A stretch of 64,000 nt of DNA from Varanus komodoensis (Eukaryota > Chordata > Lepidosauria > Squamata > Varanidae), in assembly GCF_004798865.1 (NCBI RefSeq), contig NW_025335440.1, forward strand, positions 8,477,704 to 8,541,703, in the 5' to 3' direction. Each line of letters begins with the position of its first letter. Position 1 is the stretch's first letter. A program made the position numbers and the translations under genes. This document shows positions 11,184 through 21,860 of this stretch, piece by piece. A model generated the notes under the pieces. The model made no database searches. It was not told the DNA's origin and saw only the letters and a list, made by a program, of their open reading frames with translations.

Positions 11184-11410
11184 CAGTGTGGCGTAGTGGT
11201 TAAGAGCACGGGACTGGGACTCAGGTGACCCGGGTTCAAGTCCCCACTCGGCCATAGAGCCAACTGGATGACTTTGGGCCAGTCACAGACTCTCAGCCCA
11301 ACCTACCTCACAGGGTTGTTGTTGTGGGGATAAGATGGAGGAGGAGATGTAAGCTGCCTTGAGCCCTTTGTAGGAAAAAGGCAGGATATAAATCGGATAT
11401 AAATCGGAAA
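11184..11410 (+). mobile_element. MIR-type CORE-SINE, full length, sense
   Basis: Cleanest + strand copy in the window. The tRNA-like head runs 11184-11260 (A-box-like 'gtggcgtagtggttaagag', B-box-like 'gggttcaagtcc'). The CORE follows at 11265-11340 (gactttgggccagtcacaga, then 'cctcacagggttgttgttgt'). The L2-like tail is 11350-11395. The tail ends with a duplicated 'atataaatcgg'. No long flanking duplication is obvious. Confidence 0.9.
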
Positions 11411-11589
11411 TGTGCCCACTCATCCTAAAGGCCTGTGGACCCCTGCCATAATGCCCGGTCTCCTCATTTTATTAAGCACCCAATTTCAAGTTGCACTTAG
11501 CCCTTTTCGCCAGAAATAGGCGGTTGTGTGCTGATCTGGATCATGACCCCAGTGTGTAGAGAGAAATGTAAACCTTTTCTTCTCTGCAG

Positions 11590-11850
11590 AATGTCATAGA
11601 CTCATCAGCTTGGAAGGAGTGGTGAATCCATCAGATCCAATCTTCTGCTCCATGTAGGAATCTATTTTAAAGGTTCCCTTACAGGTGACTGTCTTCTTGG
11701 GTACCTTGAGTGATGGAGAGTCCAAAGCACTTGATTCCATTTTCTAAATGCTTGGACAGCTGGGAAGTTTTTCCTAATGTTCAGTGAAAATTTGCCTTCC
11801 TGCTACATATGTTGCATCTTTTGAGTCTTAAAGCTTGGGTGGTACAAAAT
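11590..11850 (-). mobile_element. CR1/L3 LINE 3' end
   Basis: On the + strand it begins 'atgtcatagactcatcagct' and continues with 'ggacagctgggaagtttttc' and 'cctaatgttcag'. This is the antisense of the CR1-group end, including the conserved 'aggaagaa...cctaa' region. It is diverged and therefore old. Confidence 0.6.
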
Positions 11851-12020
11851 TCCCAACTCTGTGCTGTGTGGCAACCTTTGGACTGGAGTCTGACAAGCTG
11901 AGAACCCAAACTCCAGGGTTGCGTATGGACTGATTGTGGGTTGTTGTCGAAGCAAGGCTTGGGACATGGGTTATCACGTTGTCTGAACCCGTCTGAGATT
12001 ACAAACCATGATGAACAACC

Positions 12021-12228
12021 CAGTGTGGCGTAGTGGTTAAGAGCTGGGACTGGGACTCAGACGATCGGGGTTCTAGTCCCCACTCAGCCATGGAGCCAAC
12101 TGGGTGACTCTGGGCCAGTCACAGACTCTCAGCCCAACCTACCTCACAGGGTTGTTGTTGTGGGGGTAAGATGGAGGAGGAGAAAGATGTAAGCTGCCTT
12201 GAGCCCTTTGTAGGAAAAAGGCAGGATA

Positions 12229-12230
<2 letters not shown>
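12021..12230 (+). mobile_element. MIR-type CORE-SINE, full length
   Basis: Head, CORE and L2-like tail are all present, ending at 'ggcaggatata'. The normal (TAAA)n tail is replaced by (TTA)n at 12231-12266, which joins the SINE tail-to-tail with an L2 3' end. Confidence 0.88.

Positions 12231-12266
<36 letters not shown>
12231..12266 (+). repeat. (TTA)n microsatellite joining SINE and LINE tails
   Basis: Twelve or so TTA units lie between the SINE on the left and the antisense L2 end on the right. They probably represent the fused A-rich tails of both insertions. Confidence 0.9.
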
Positions 12267-12268
<2 letters not shown>

Positions 12269-12370
12269 ACATTTCTATGCCGCCCCTTGCCGAAGCCTCG
12301 GGGCAGCTTACAACACAAAATATACATAAATATATGTATATGTATATAAATATATACATAAATCGAGAAA
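12267..12370 (-). mobile_element. L2 LINE 3' terminus
   Basis: The + strand phrase 'atttctatgccgccccttgc' followed by 'cgaagcctcggggcagct' is the antisense of the L2 3' hairpin seen in full LINE context at 54.0 kb. The rest is an AT-rich (ATATAC)-type run. Confidence 0.8.
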
Positions 12371-12505
12371 AAGAAACCCACAATTTACCAAGCCGTGGGT
12401 TCTTTTCATGGTTTATTAGCACTGCTGGGTTAATCTCAAGAACAAACCATGGTTCGATGGCGACCCAACCCCCAACCCCTGAGTTTGCCTTATCGTGTTG
12501 TTTCA

Positions 12506-13515
12506 ACCCAGCTTCTGAGCTCAGTTCTCCAGCAACAGCTCTGTTTGTCCATGCATGATATCATTTCTGCACTGAAAATCACCCACATATAACTCTCCTG
12601 CGTTTTGCCCTTGCATATTTCCCCCCTGCAGGGACATAAACACCACTGGACATACCCCCCCTCTGAACCTTCATCCTGGAGAAAAAAGGCAGTGAGCACG
12701 ACTGAGCACACCCTTAAAGGCACGTGCGTCGCATTATGTGCCATTCTGAGCCTTGTGGCTTGACCCTTCGCGTGCGTCTTTACTCGGGCTTGCAGCGTCC
12801 CGCTTTTCTGCCGGCCTGCAGTCCATGATCGCCATCTCAGATTGCCGGTTCGGGGGTTGCTATATCAATCAAAGAAGCAGAGCGAGGAAGATTTTGGCAA
12901 GAGAAGCATTTGGTTCAACTCTCCATTGCCTCCCTTAATGCGCTGGCAGGCGTTCAGCAAAGGAACAGAAAGTTGTGTCTCTGCATAGGCAGCATGTCAC
13001 AGCCTATCGGTCGAGAATTAGAAGTCATCTCTGCTTTTGCACTGAGTAGAAAAGCAGTTTTTTCTTGTCCTTAAAAATCTGACGGCTGGAGCGGGATAAT
13101 GCTTGCATCGCTCCTTCCCTCGCGTGGCTTTTTCTGGCTTTGCAGGATACTGAAAGCTCACCCCTGACGAGCTTTTCTTAGGTGACCCTTTTGGTTCTGG
13201 GACTTCGGCGGCCATCGCCGCACACTTTCAAATGAACGTCGGCCCCTCTCATTTCCTAGCCTCATTTTCAGGCCATGAAAGCTCACCGGATTTTGGTAGA
13301 ATCCTCTTATTGGTCTTCCTACTGGCCTTTTGCTTTTCCCCAGAATGCGCTTTTGCAAGATGCTCCACAAGGTACATTTTGGGGTAAACAAAATAGGGGC
13401 CACTGGGCATGGAAAAGGGGAAGCCTTGATCAAACTTGCCTCCTGCCCCCAAAAGGCACCTCACCAGCTCCCAGTTTGAAGATGGTTTTCAGCCTTTCGG
13501 ACAAAGTTCATATCA
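12506..13515. other. Gene-free stretch
   Basis: I see no exon. Open frames at 13.16-13.56 kb on both strands lack motifs. No repeat is recognised. Confidence 0.45.
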
Positions 13516-14190
13516 AACATTTTATTCATTCATTCATTTATGGCATTGCTATACCATTTGATTAGACGAGCTCTCAAAATGGTTTACAGAATGTACTTTA
13601 AAAAATCAATAACAATCAATTTAAAATCAAATTTTAAACAACCCTCCCTGTCGTAAAACAACAACAGAATAATAAAAATGGACAGGCTGTGATAAAACAG
13701 TAACAAAACAATGCATAATCACATAATGAGCATTCCACCTGCCCCAAGCAGTTTAAAGCCAATAAAATCACAACCAACAATGAAAATAGCGAGAAAATAA
13801 GAATGTCTTAACCTGGCACCTGCACCTATATAACATTGGCACCAGGTGAACTCCCTTTCCATGGGTGCCACGACTGAGAAGGCCCTTCCCCTTGTAGCCA
13901 CCTGACTTACCTCCTTCCGGGGTGACTCATGGAGAAGAACCTCTGCAGGTGACCTAAGGGTCCAGACAGGTGTATATGAGAGAAGACGCTCCTTTAGATG
14001 TCCAGGTCTTAAGAACACCTTGGATCAGGCCTGGACTTCAACTGGTAACCAGTGCAGCCAATAAAGAACAGGGCTTACCTGCTCATACCTGCCCATCCCT
14101 GTCAATTGGCTGGCCTATTTTGTACCAGTTGAATTTTCCAGACCATTTTCAAGGACAGCCCCATGTACAGCACATTACAGTAATCTAAAT
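13516..14190 (-). mobile_element. L2 LINE 3' part (C-terminal ORF and 3' UTR)
   Basis: A minus-strand frame contains RPGHLKERLLSYTPVWTLRSP, then SVVAP and W residues. These are equivalent to GPGYLKERLHPYMPSRPLRS and FSAVAPHLWN in the copy at 54.2 kb. The 3' UTR lies at 13516-13800, and upstream ORF pieces continue to about 14190 ('accagttgaattttccagac', 'aaggacagccccatgtacag'). Frames are broken. The 3' UTR differs from the short hairpin type, suggesting another L2 subfamily. Confidence 0.8.
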
Positions 14191-14919
14191 GTGAGGTTAC
14201 GAGCTCATGGATTACCTTAAGAGCTAGAAACTTGATCTCTAAGCTGAGGTTCTCAGGATATTGATGCAGAAATTAGATGTCCCACTTGCCAGATTTCTTC
14301 CTGTCACACAGCTCCGAAAGACCCGAGGCCCTGCATTTTAAAGGAGCCCAACAGCCACCACGGCTGTATCGCCTTATCTTGCACTTCAGGTTTCTGAAAA
14401 TCCTTGCTTCCTCTCGCTTGCCAAACAAGGACAAACCACAGTAAAATAAAATTTCATTTTGATTTGCATGTTTGCAGACTTTGATATGGGCTGGGGAATT
14501 GGAACACTTTAACTGTTCATTATGCGGCTTCCCAGCAGTTCGGTTTCCTACACATCCACCCACCCCTCATCCTTCCTCCCATTAATTTCCAGAGCCTTCC
14601 TTTGCATTCATAAAGGCGGTGGAGAGCCCTCCAGTGGCCAAAGCAGCAAATGTCGATTTGGGTGGTGGGATCCGCTGGGAAAAGGGGCTTGTGTCGTCCT
14701 CCAAACAGAGATTCACCCATTCTTTAATGAGAGAGAGCTTTTAGCTGTGAAGAATGGACACGGCGGCTCTCCTTAGTGTGTGGCGGACTCTTTTCCCTTC
14801 TCATAAGAAGGAGTAGCCAGGTAGTTTTCATATTTTTCTGGAACAGCCAGGTGTCTTTCTCGAATGTGCAAGTCTTTCTCGTCTTTCCCTAAGCAAGGTC
14901 AGGGCTTACCCAGAAAAGT
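14191..14919. other. Gene-free stretch
   Basis: I see no exon or named repeat. Frames such as 14273-14563 (-) show no conserved motif. Confidence 0.45.
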
Positions 14920-15112
14920 GATTTTATTTTATACTGATAATTTTAATTTTGTATTTGTAAATCAATGTATTTTTTGTATTGTTATATTTAATGGTAATTT
15001 ATTATGTACTATTGTATTTCAATGTATTTTATCATGTTGTAAGCCGCCCCGAGGTTTCGGCAAGGGGCGGCATAGAAATGTTATAATAATAATAATAATA
15101 ATAATAATAATG
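14920..15112 (+). mobile_element. L2 LINE 3' UTR and terminus
   Basis: An AT-rich 3' UTR leads to 'gtaagccgccccgaggtttc' and 'ggcaaggggcggcatagaaa', then (TAA)n. The two GC blocks are complementary and form the conserved terminal hairpin. It is strongly 5' truncated. Confidence 0.85.
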
Positions 15113-15299
15113 CCAGAAGTCAGAGTCCAGTATTTTTTGCTGTCACCAGTGAAAGATGGGGAATATAATTTAAATAATACAATCTTTCTTTAAGGCTACA
15201 AAGATCTTTGAGATTCTGGACTGGGGTGATGGATTCCTCAAGCTTGATTTCACTCCATATCTTATTGTTCCAGCACTAAATTCATTCCACCCCGATTCT

Positions 15300-15700
15300 T
15301 CACTGGACCATGAATTTTTGGTTTTAGTCCACTCTTGTATCTGTATTTAGTTTGTGTATTAAAATACATTTTGTACATACTTTCCCCCAAAACACACACT
15401 TTTTTGTACAATTTTTTCAACTATGCACATTTTTTGAGCAGTTTTCCCATTGACGGGTCCTCCCCCACACACACATTTGGGGAAAATATGCACATTTTCT
15501 GGGCACACTGTTTCAAATTAAGCATTTTAAAATTATTATCATCAGTAAAGTTGTTATTGCAAACTGCATCACAAACTTCAGAAATGTGCAGTGTGAATTG
15601 AATTTGAGTTCTGATTTATGTTTAGGTTTAAGATAGATGAGTTTGGTATATTTCTGTTCAAATGTGAACCAAATAACTTTTTCACCCAGCCCTACGCTGG
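15300..15700. repeat. Unclassified AT-rich dispersed repeat
   Basis: It contains repeated phrases 'tatgcacatttt' and 'atatgcacattttctggg' and ends 'tgtgaaccaaataacttttt' before 'cacccagccct'. A similar ending and spacing occur at 38880-39165. I do not recognise the family. The call rests on similarity between the two copies. Confidence 0.4.
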
Positions 15701-15844
15701 ATTGTGCTTGTCTTCATCACAGCCTTGAAATTTAAGTAGGTCCTGTTGTTTCTGTTTTGCACTTGAGGAATCGGTGGTTAATTCTTTAGCCAAGGTTCTC
15801 CTTGTTCCATATGGAGCACTTGATATTCCTAGTAAAGTACATCA

Positions 15845-16000
15845 TTCTCTCTGCTTGCTTTCATTTTGTCTACACAACAAAATTGTAAGGTAGGATAACT
15901 TGAGAAAATGAGAGAGACAAAGAGAGTGCTGGCCAGTTGAGGGTAGATTTTACTCCAGGTCCCACTGCTTTCGCTCTGTCCACTACACCACACAGCTATT
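15845..16000 (-). mobile_element. Diverged MIR-type SINE
   Basis: The + strand shows 'acacaacaaaattgtaaggt' (CORE end), 'actccaggtcccactgct' (B-box region) and 'ccactacaccacacagct' (tRNA-like start). It is older than the copies at 2.6-4.1 kb. Confidence 0.65.
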
Positions 16001-16640
16001 AAGCCCCACTTCCATGGGACCTGGATTTCTGAGGAAGTTTGCTCAACATTGCAAACTTAGCCTCCACCTTCTGGCTGCCCCTTTAAGTGGAAGCAATATA
16101 ATATATTTTAACTAAAATACAAGCTATAGATTGGGATTCAAGCAATTAGGAATAAACCAGGTATGACTAACTTAATCTCTTGTTTCAGTGGGTCTGCTCC
16201 TGTTAAAACTAAATCTGGACCCCATGCATAACCCTTAGGTCTTAGAGATGGTATTGCACCTAAAAGACTTTGCATTACATGCATCAAAACTGTCCTCAAG
16301 GCAGCTTCCCCCAATGCCCCCACCCAAAACAGTTGATAATAACATCCCATAAAACCACTCATAAAAACAAGCCATCTATCACTGGCAGAGGGCAAGGCCA
16401 TTGATCAAGCCTTGGCAAGCAGTTGCTTCTAAAGGCCAAAAGAAAGGGATGTAAATGAATGGGGCCCGGCAGAGTTTCCCCTTTGCGGCTTCTTTAAGGA
16501 TTTACCATTGAGGGGGAACCAGATCTTCCCTCACCTTTCATGCTTTCCTTAGGCTGGTCTGAGGCACGGCGTTTGCAAATCATGCTGGGGTATTATTTTG
16601 TAGTGGCCAGCAATGGTTGCATCAGTCCCATCAAGAGTAC
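16001..16640. other. Gene-free stretch
   Basis: No exon or named repeat is seen. The 87-residue minus frame at 16138-16401 shows no conserved motif. Confidence 0.45.
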
Positions 16641-16886
16641 TTTTTATTTATTTATTATGTATTTATTTTTCGATTTATATCCTGCCTTTTTCCTCCAAAG
16701 GGCTCAAGGCAGCTTACATCCTCCTCCTCCTCCATCTTATCCCCACAGCAACAACCCTGTGAGGTAGGTTGGGCTGAGAGTCTGTGACTGGCCCAAAGTC
16801 ACCCAGTTGCCTCCATGGCCGAGCGGGGACTCGAACCCAGATCATCTGAGTCCCAGTCCCATGCTCTTAACCACTATGCCACACTA
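16641..16886 (-). mobile_element. MIR-type CORE-SINE, full length
   Basis: Same structure and high similarity to the copies at 2556-2790 and 3885-4122: (TTTA)n, L2-like tail, CORE and tRNA-like head ending 'ccactatgccacactag'. Confidence 0.88.
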
Positions 16887-18125
16887 GTATGGGGGATGGG
16901 TTAAGGTCAAGCTCATTTTGCCCCTTTTCCTCTTGTCCTCGCATCTTTAAAACAGAGGTCACAAGGAAGAAAATCGACATGGAAATCCACTTGAGTGCAT
17001 GTGGAAATATGTGTTTCCTATCTCTCTGTGTGTAGTTTTGTGTGTATCTTTTTTTTTTTTTTACATATCCACATTTTCCTCTAGTTTCCTCTAGTTTTTT
17101 ATGCTGCTGAACTAGAATTTTGTACAGACCTTTCTCAAATGCATTTTTTTCACTTTTTCCTAATAAACACCATGTTGGGTGCATTTTTCCTGAGATGAAC
17201 TGCACTGGAGCATTCAGAATAATGCAGATTTGGAATGAAATGCTTTGATGGCTTGCAGAAAGGAGATACGAGAATTTGTAAGAATGTGGTAATTCCTTTA
17301 AAAAAAACTCAGTGGGGTACATTTCTTACCCCTGGAGAGAGAGGCATGTAGAATTGTCTCTTTTGCAATAGGTCAGGCACTGGATTTATTCTGCAGCAAG
17401 AAATCCCCCATTTCTGCAGATTTATCCCCCATTCATTTCAGGGGGACTTGGATGCACAAATATCTTAGCTAAATTATGCCCACTAGCTTGCTGTCTTTTC
17501 ACACGCGGATGAAAAAGTCCATTGGAATACTTGTGTTTTCCTTGGATTGCTATTCGTTTTAAACTGGAAGGATCCTGCGTCGTCCGGTAAGTCAGACTAG
17601 AGTTATTACAATAGCAGATGGCTAATGGTGGGAAACCAATCTGGCCCTTATTTGCCGTCATTGATTTTCCAATGCTTAATTATGTGGAATTCAGCAGGCA
17701 GGGATCACTGAGCCCCTAATAGCATGCGGCTGGCGCTGAAGTCGACATAACTCCACAATATGGCCGTTAGCGCTGGAGCGGAAGAATGCCGACCGCCTGC
17801 AGTGTAGCCGGCAACTGATCGACACTGATGCTAAGAATAAGCTGGCAAATGAGAAGAAGTCAAGGGTTGTCGGAGGAAACCTGCCCCATGTTGTTCACTG
17901 AGTTCTCGTTGCCCTGAATCCAGTCTTTGCCCAAGGTTTATGCTGCCGTACATTTTATCTTCACAACAACCCTGCGAGCTGGGCTGAGGGAGGGTGTCTG
18001 GCAGAAGGTCCCCCCTGGTCCAGATCCAGCCGTCGCTAACCTGGCATCCCCCAGATTAGGGTTAGGACAAAACTCACCAGAATCCTCCAGCGTTTCATGG
18101 ACTTCCTCTTGTCCTCAGCCCAGTC
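16887..18125. other. Gene-free stretch with small SINE remnant
   Basis: A 12-base T run lies near 17050. A minus frame of 151 residues (16867-17322) has no motif and overlaps AT-rich sequence. At 17950-17995 'tcttcacaacaaccctgcga' looks like an antisense SINE CORE remnant. At 18050-18070 there is a short 'attagggttagg'. Confidence 0.45.
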
Positions 18126-18745
18126 TCTGACTGCAGGCCAAACATGAGTCAGCCGTGTGACGCAGCAGCCAAGAGGGCGAGCGCCACCCGTGGCTGCATA
18201 GCCAGAAGTGTGGCTTCTAGATCGAGAGAGGGATTACTGCCACTCTGCACGACTCTGGTGTGCCCGCCACTGGAGTATTGTGCTCAGTTCTGGACTCCTT
18301 GTTACAAGAAGGATACAGCAAGGTTGGAATCGGTGCAGCGAAGGGCCACTAGGATGGTGGCTGGTTTGCAGGGGAAGCCGTATGTGGAGAGGCTGAGGGA
18401 GCTGGGTCTTTTCAGCCTGGAGAAGAAACTCAGAGGGGATCTGATGGCGACATATAGGTATGTGAGGGGGTGTCCCTCAGGAGAGCTGTTCTCCACTGCA
18501 GAGGAAGGCAGGACGCTCTCCAACAGAGCCAAGCTCAAGGAACCAAAGTTCAATTTGGGTGCCAGGAAGCACTTCCTGACAGTTGGGACCCCCAGGGTGT
18601 GGAATGAGCTTCCACAGGAGGTCGTTGAGGCCCCATCGGTGAGGGTGCTCAAGGATAGGCTGGATGTGCACATGGTGGGCATGTCGTGAGCGGAGCTGGC
18701 TGGAGCCGGGGGTCAGACTAGATGGCCCAGGAGGCCCCTTCAGTG
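18126..18745 (+). mobile_element. CR1 LINE, open C-terminal ORF and 3' UTR
   Basis: A frame open from 18144 to 18689 (181 residues) reads SQPCDAAAKRASATRGCIAR, CAQFWTPCYKKDTARLESVQ, RRATRMVAGLQGKPYVERL, RELGLFSLEKKLRGDLMATY and LDVHMVGMS. This is the classic end of CR1 ORF2, downstream of the RT active site. It ends with 'gtcagactagatggcccagg', the CR1 3' end. Five-prime truncation removes the endonuclease and RT domains, so it cannot move by itself. The open frame suggests a comparatively young copy. Confidence 0.92.
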
Positions 18746-18860
18746 GCAGTAATACCTCCCTTGATCCGGAAGCTACGCTTCTGGCTATGCATCCAAGTGT
18801 GGCGTTCACCCTCTCGGCCGAGGAGCCAGCAGTGTGACATAGCAGCCAAGAATTCAGAGC
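18746..18860 (-). mobile_element. Inverted CR1 internal fragment abutting the CR1 3' end
   Basis: The minus strand reads 'gagggtgaacgccacacttg', 'gatgcatagccagaagcgta' and '...attactgccactg'. It matches the sense sequence at 18175-18245 of the neighbouring CR1. At 18825-18856 a few bases of CR1 in + orientation (agcagtgtgacatagcagcc) follow. The result is an inverted repeat of about 75 bp around a 500-bp loop. Confidence 0.75.
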
Positions 18861-21069
18861 CATTGCATGAGGTTCCTCTTCCCTTGAAGATCCTTGGAGC
18901 CTCTCTTGTGATAGATGGGCCTCCAGGGATGCACGGCTGATGGACCCCTTGCCAGGAACAGTGTGCAGTGCCCCATGTGGCGACCGTTTGAATTGCAGTG
19001 GCAGCTTTTCCTTGGAATATCTCCAGGTCTTGGACTGAGTCGTCCTTCCCAGATTGGCCACTGGATCCTGCAGGACAGGAAGGCATAGAAGAGCACCTCC
19101 TGTCCAGTTGGCCCCTGCTTGAGCAGCGAAGTCCTTGGCTGTCCCTTGATCCCCATTTCTGGCTTTCCTTATCAGAAGCCACGGTGGGAGGTGCCCAGGC
19201 CCCGATTGCGGTGGAGGATGCACTGCCCAGGTCAAAACCTCCAAGGAAAGTGCTCTTCTGGCGAGGCAAAGACAGAAGGCCTCTCCATCAGTCCTGGCTG
19301 ACCCTCGAGCATCTTGCCGCCTGCCAGTAGCCGGTGCCGGCACTGCACCTCGAGTTGGGTTCTGACCCCGGTTGCAACCATTCCCCAGGCTAGCCTCCCA
19401 CGCCAGTGTTCCCAGTCTGTGATCATGCCCAGAATCATCAGTTCCTGAGATTTACAGCATCAAAGGGCAAACACGATTGTTTTAAAACCTGCTGCACTGC
19501 TTAAAATGCGAAGCAGATAGCAGAAGAGTGAGATTAGAATAATGCAAGGGTTTAATACCAGTTTTTCTCGGATTCATTCTTAGTACCTTTTAATGGGCAA
19601 TCTTCAAAAAAATGACAATGCTGGGCCCAGCTATTGTCTTGGCAGCGCCTGCTTATAGTTTCCCAGCACTAGTTCATCATTTTCCTCATATAATAGGATT
19701 CACTCACACAGTTTTTATAGGACTAGAGGAGACGGAAAGTGTTCACGCCCCAGATAAAATATAGCTGCAGTGTTGTTAGGAAACAGTTCTTATTTGGCCT
19801 ATTAATTTTTTGTGAGTATTTTTTGGGTCTTGCAGGCAGTAAATATTTTCCCCAATTTTGTTGCAGCTTAAGAATTCATCTCCACAAATCTGCATATTGA
19901 CATTTTTAGAATCTCTCCATGTCACTTTCATATTTCATACCTTAATCGAAAATTGTTGGCACCACAGATGCGTGCTTGTCAGCGGCAAAAAGGAGGAGAG
20001 ATGAGAGGAGAGGAGAGGAGAGGAGAGGAGAGGAACAGCGTCCATTTGTCAGGTTAGAAATTTAGGTGAAAACAGGGGTACTGCCTGGTCCCCTGGATTT
20101 CCCCAAAATGCAATGTCCCTAGAAGATTGTTTGTTGGCTTGTTTGTTGGCTTAAGCCGAAACAGGCTGATGTTTGGAGCATTTTTTTATCCTACCGTTTT
20201 TGCCTTCATCCCTGGCCACTACCACACTCTTCTGCATCCATTGTGGGGGTCCAGCAGATTTGGAAAAGCATCTGCTCAAACACGGGTAGCACAGCTTGTG
20301 TTCCTGAGGGTCCTTGTCCATTGCAGCTTTTCTTTTAAGCTTTGTAGGAGTGGTCCTTGCGGGACAGGGTTCCACACCATAGATAGACCCTAGACAACTC
20401 TGGGTTCTGGGGTAAGGGGCTGGTGTCTTCTTCTGGGACTTCAAAGCTCAGTGCAACTAGGAGCATGGAAAACGTGTTGGACCATCCAGCTCAGTATGAC
20501 AGCCGAGAGCCTCTCCCCAGGGTTTCCATCGCATCTGTCCCACCATGGCAGGAGATGCCGGACGTTGAATCTGGGACCACCTGCATGCAAATTTCATCCT
20601 CATCAAAAGCATACAGGATGTTGGGAGCCACCAAGTGAAACTGCTCTTTCAGGATGTGTCTGGATGAGGGTTGCTGACCCTCTTTCAATCTTAGGACTGA
20701 GCTCAATTCAAACTTCTCAGGACTTACCTTCTAGTTGGAGCATGTCAGAAGGCAGAAGGGGGATACCAAAAATGCTAGCATGTTTTAGCTCAAAGTCTTT
20801 GCAAAATCTTAGAGGCGGCATTCAGTCATCACATTCACCAGATGACCCACAGTTGGGAGAAAGGGGTTTGGCTGGGAGGAGTCATGGGTCCTCTGGATTG
20901 CGACCCCAGGTGGGCCACATTTGACCCGGGGGCTTCCGATCTCACAGTCCTGAACTAGATGGCATTTCACATTTGTTTCTCTCTGATGTAGATGAGAGAG
21001 AAAGAACCTGCTGATTCAGTTATTCAGCTTCCATACCCTGCCCATTTTTTCTTCCCAGGAGGACCAGCC
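18861..21069. other. Gene-free stretch with (GGAGA)n microsatellite
   Basis: The minus frame 18477-19343 (288 residues) is the longest in the window. It is partly antisense CR1 and otherwise has no domain. A (GAGAG)n run lies at 20000-20035. No exon signals stand out. Confidence 0.45.
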
Positions 21070-21225
21070 TACATGGTCCTCTCTCTTGTATCACCATAAG
21101 AACAACCCTGTGGGAGTCAGTTACTGGCCCAAAGTCCCCCCCCCCCCCCAGGAGCTTCATGGCCAAGTGAGGATTAGGACCCAGCACTCCTGCGTCCCTG
21201 TCCAGTTCTCTGGTCCTTATGCCAG
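21070..21225 (-). mobile_element. Diverged MIR-type SINE with internal poly-C
   Basis: Antisense CORE and head phrases are visible: 'aagaacaaccctgtggga', 'ttactggcccaaagtccccc' and 'ttatgccagcctga'. A run of about 14 C interrupts the CORE near 21136-21150. Confidence 0.6.
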
Positions 21226-21734
21226 CCTGATTCTGTTTGTGATGAGCACCTGGCTGGCCTGAGATGGTGAGGACCTCGGTGGGATGAGCTCAGTGCCCAT
21301 GGACTTGGTCACACGGATCCCTGAAGTTCCTTTTGTCTGTGCAAGAATGAATGCACTGGAGTGTGGCTATTCTGCATTTCGAAATGAGAGCTTTTAGCAA
21401 GGCAACCTGTGAAACCAGCAGCTGCTGCACTCAAGCAGAACGTGTGCCTGATGCCGACGGCCTCGCACGTGGATGTGCTTAGAGGAACGCGCTCACGCGT
21501 TCGAGCACGAGCTCTGAAGTCTCATGCAGTCCAGCGTCGGGAGGCGAGGTGGCAGACGCCCCTGTGAGGAGCAGCTGCAGAGGACGAGGACTTCCACAGG
21601 TCTCTTCCAAGCCAAGGATGTGTGTTCAACCTTTCTTGGCCTGAAGGCCCCACTTGCTTTCAGAGATGCTCCAGTGGCGGACAGAGCCAGTGGCAAATGG
21701 ATCAGAGACAAAACCACCCCAGACAATGGCCGAA

Positions 21735-21860
21735 TAGCCTAGTAGAGGTGGAAGGGGCCAAGAGGGCCGTTGGGTCCAGTCCCCTGCTCAACGCAGGCCT
21801 CCAAGTTCAAGCACCTTGAGGGACTGTTGTCCAGCTGCATCTTGAATGTCTTGGCATCTT
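21735..21860 (-). mobile_element. CR1/L3 LINE 3' end
   Basis: The + strand 'gaggtggaaggggccaagag', 'gtccagtcccctgctcaacg' and 'gactgttgtccagctgcatc' are the antisense of the CR1-group terminus. The preceding 21226-21734 has no named feature. Confidence 0.65.

Larger units (their letters stand above)
11935..12505. mobile_element. Palindromic MITE-like element split by a nested SINE and LINE end
   Basis: The left arm (11935-12020) contains 'gttatcacgttgtctgaacc', 'aaaccatgatg' and 'aacaaccca'. The right arm (12371-12505) contains 'gccgtgggttcttttcatgg', 'aaaccatgg' and 'cgtgttgtttcaaccc'. The two arms carry inverted versions of the same phrases. Between them sit a full SINE (12021-12230) and an antisense L2 3' end (12267-12370). 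A related unbroken element lies at 56255-56514. Confidence 0.6.

Noticed and set aside
18477-19343. 288-residue minus-strand frame, the longest in the window
   Set aside because: Much of it is the antisense of the CR1 copy at 18126-18745 and its inverted fragment. The rest has no domain and no splice context.
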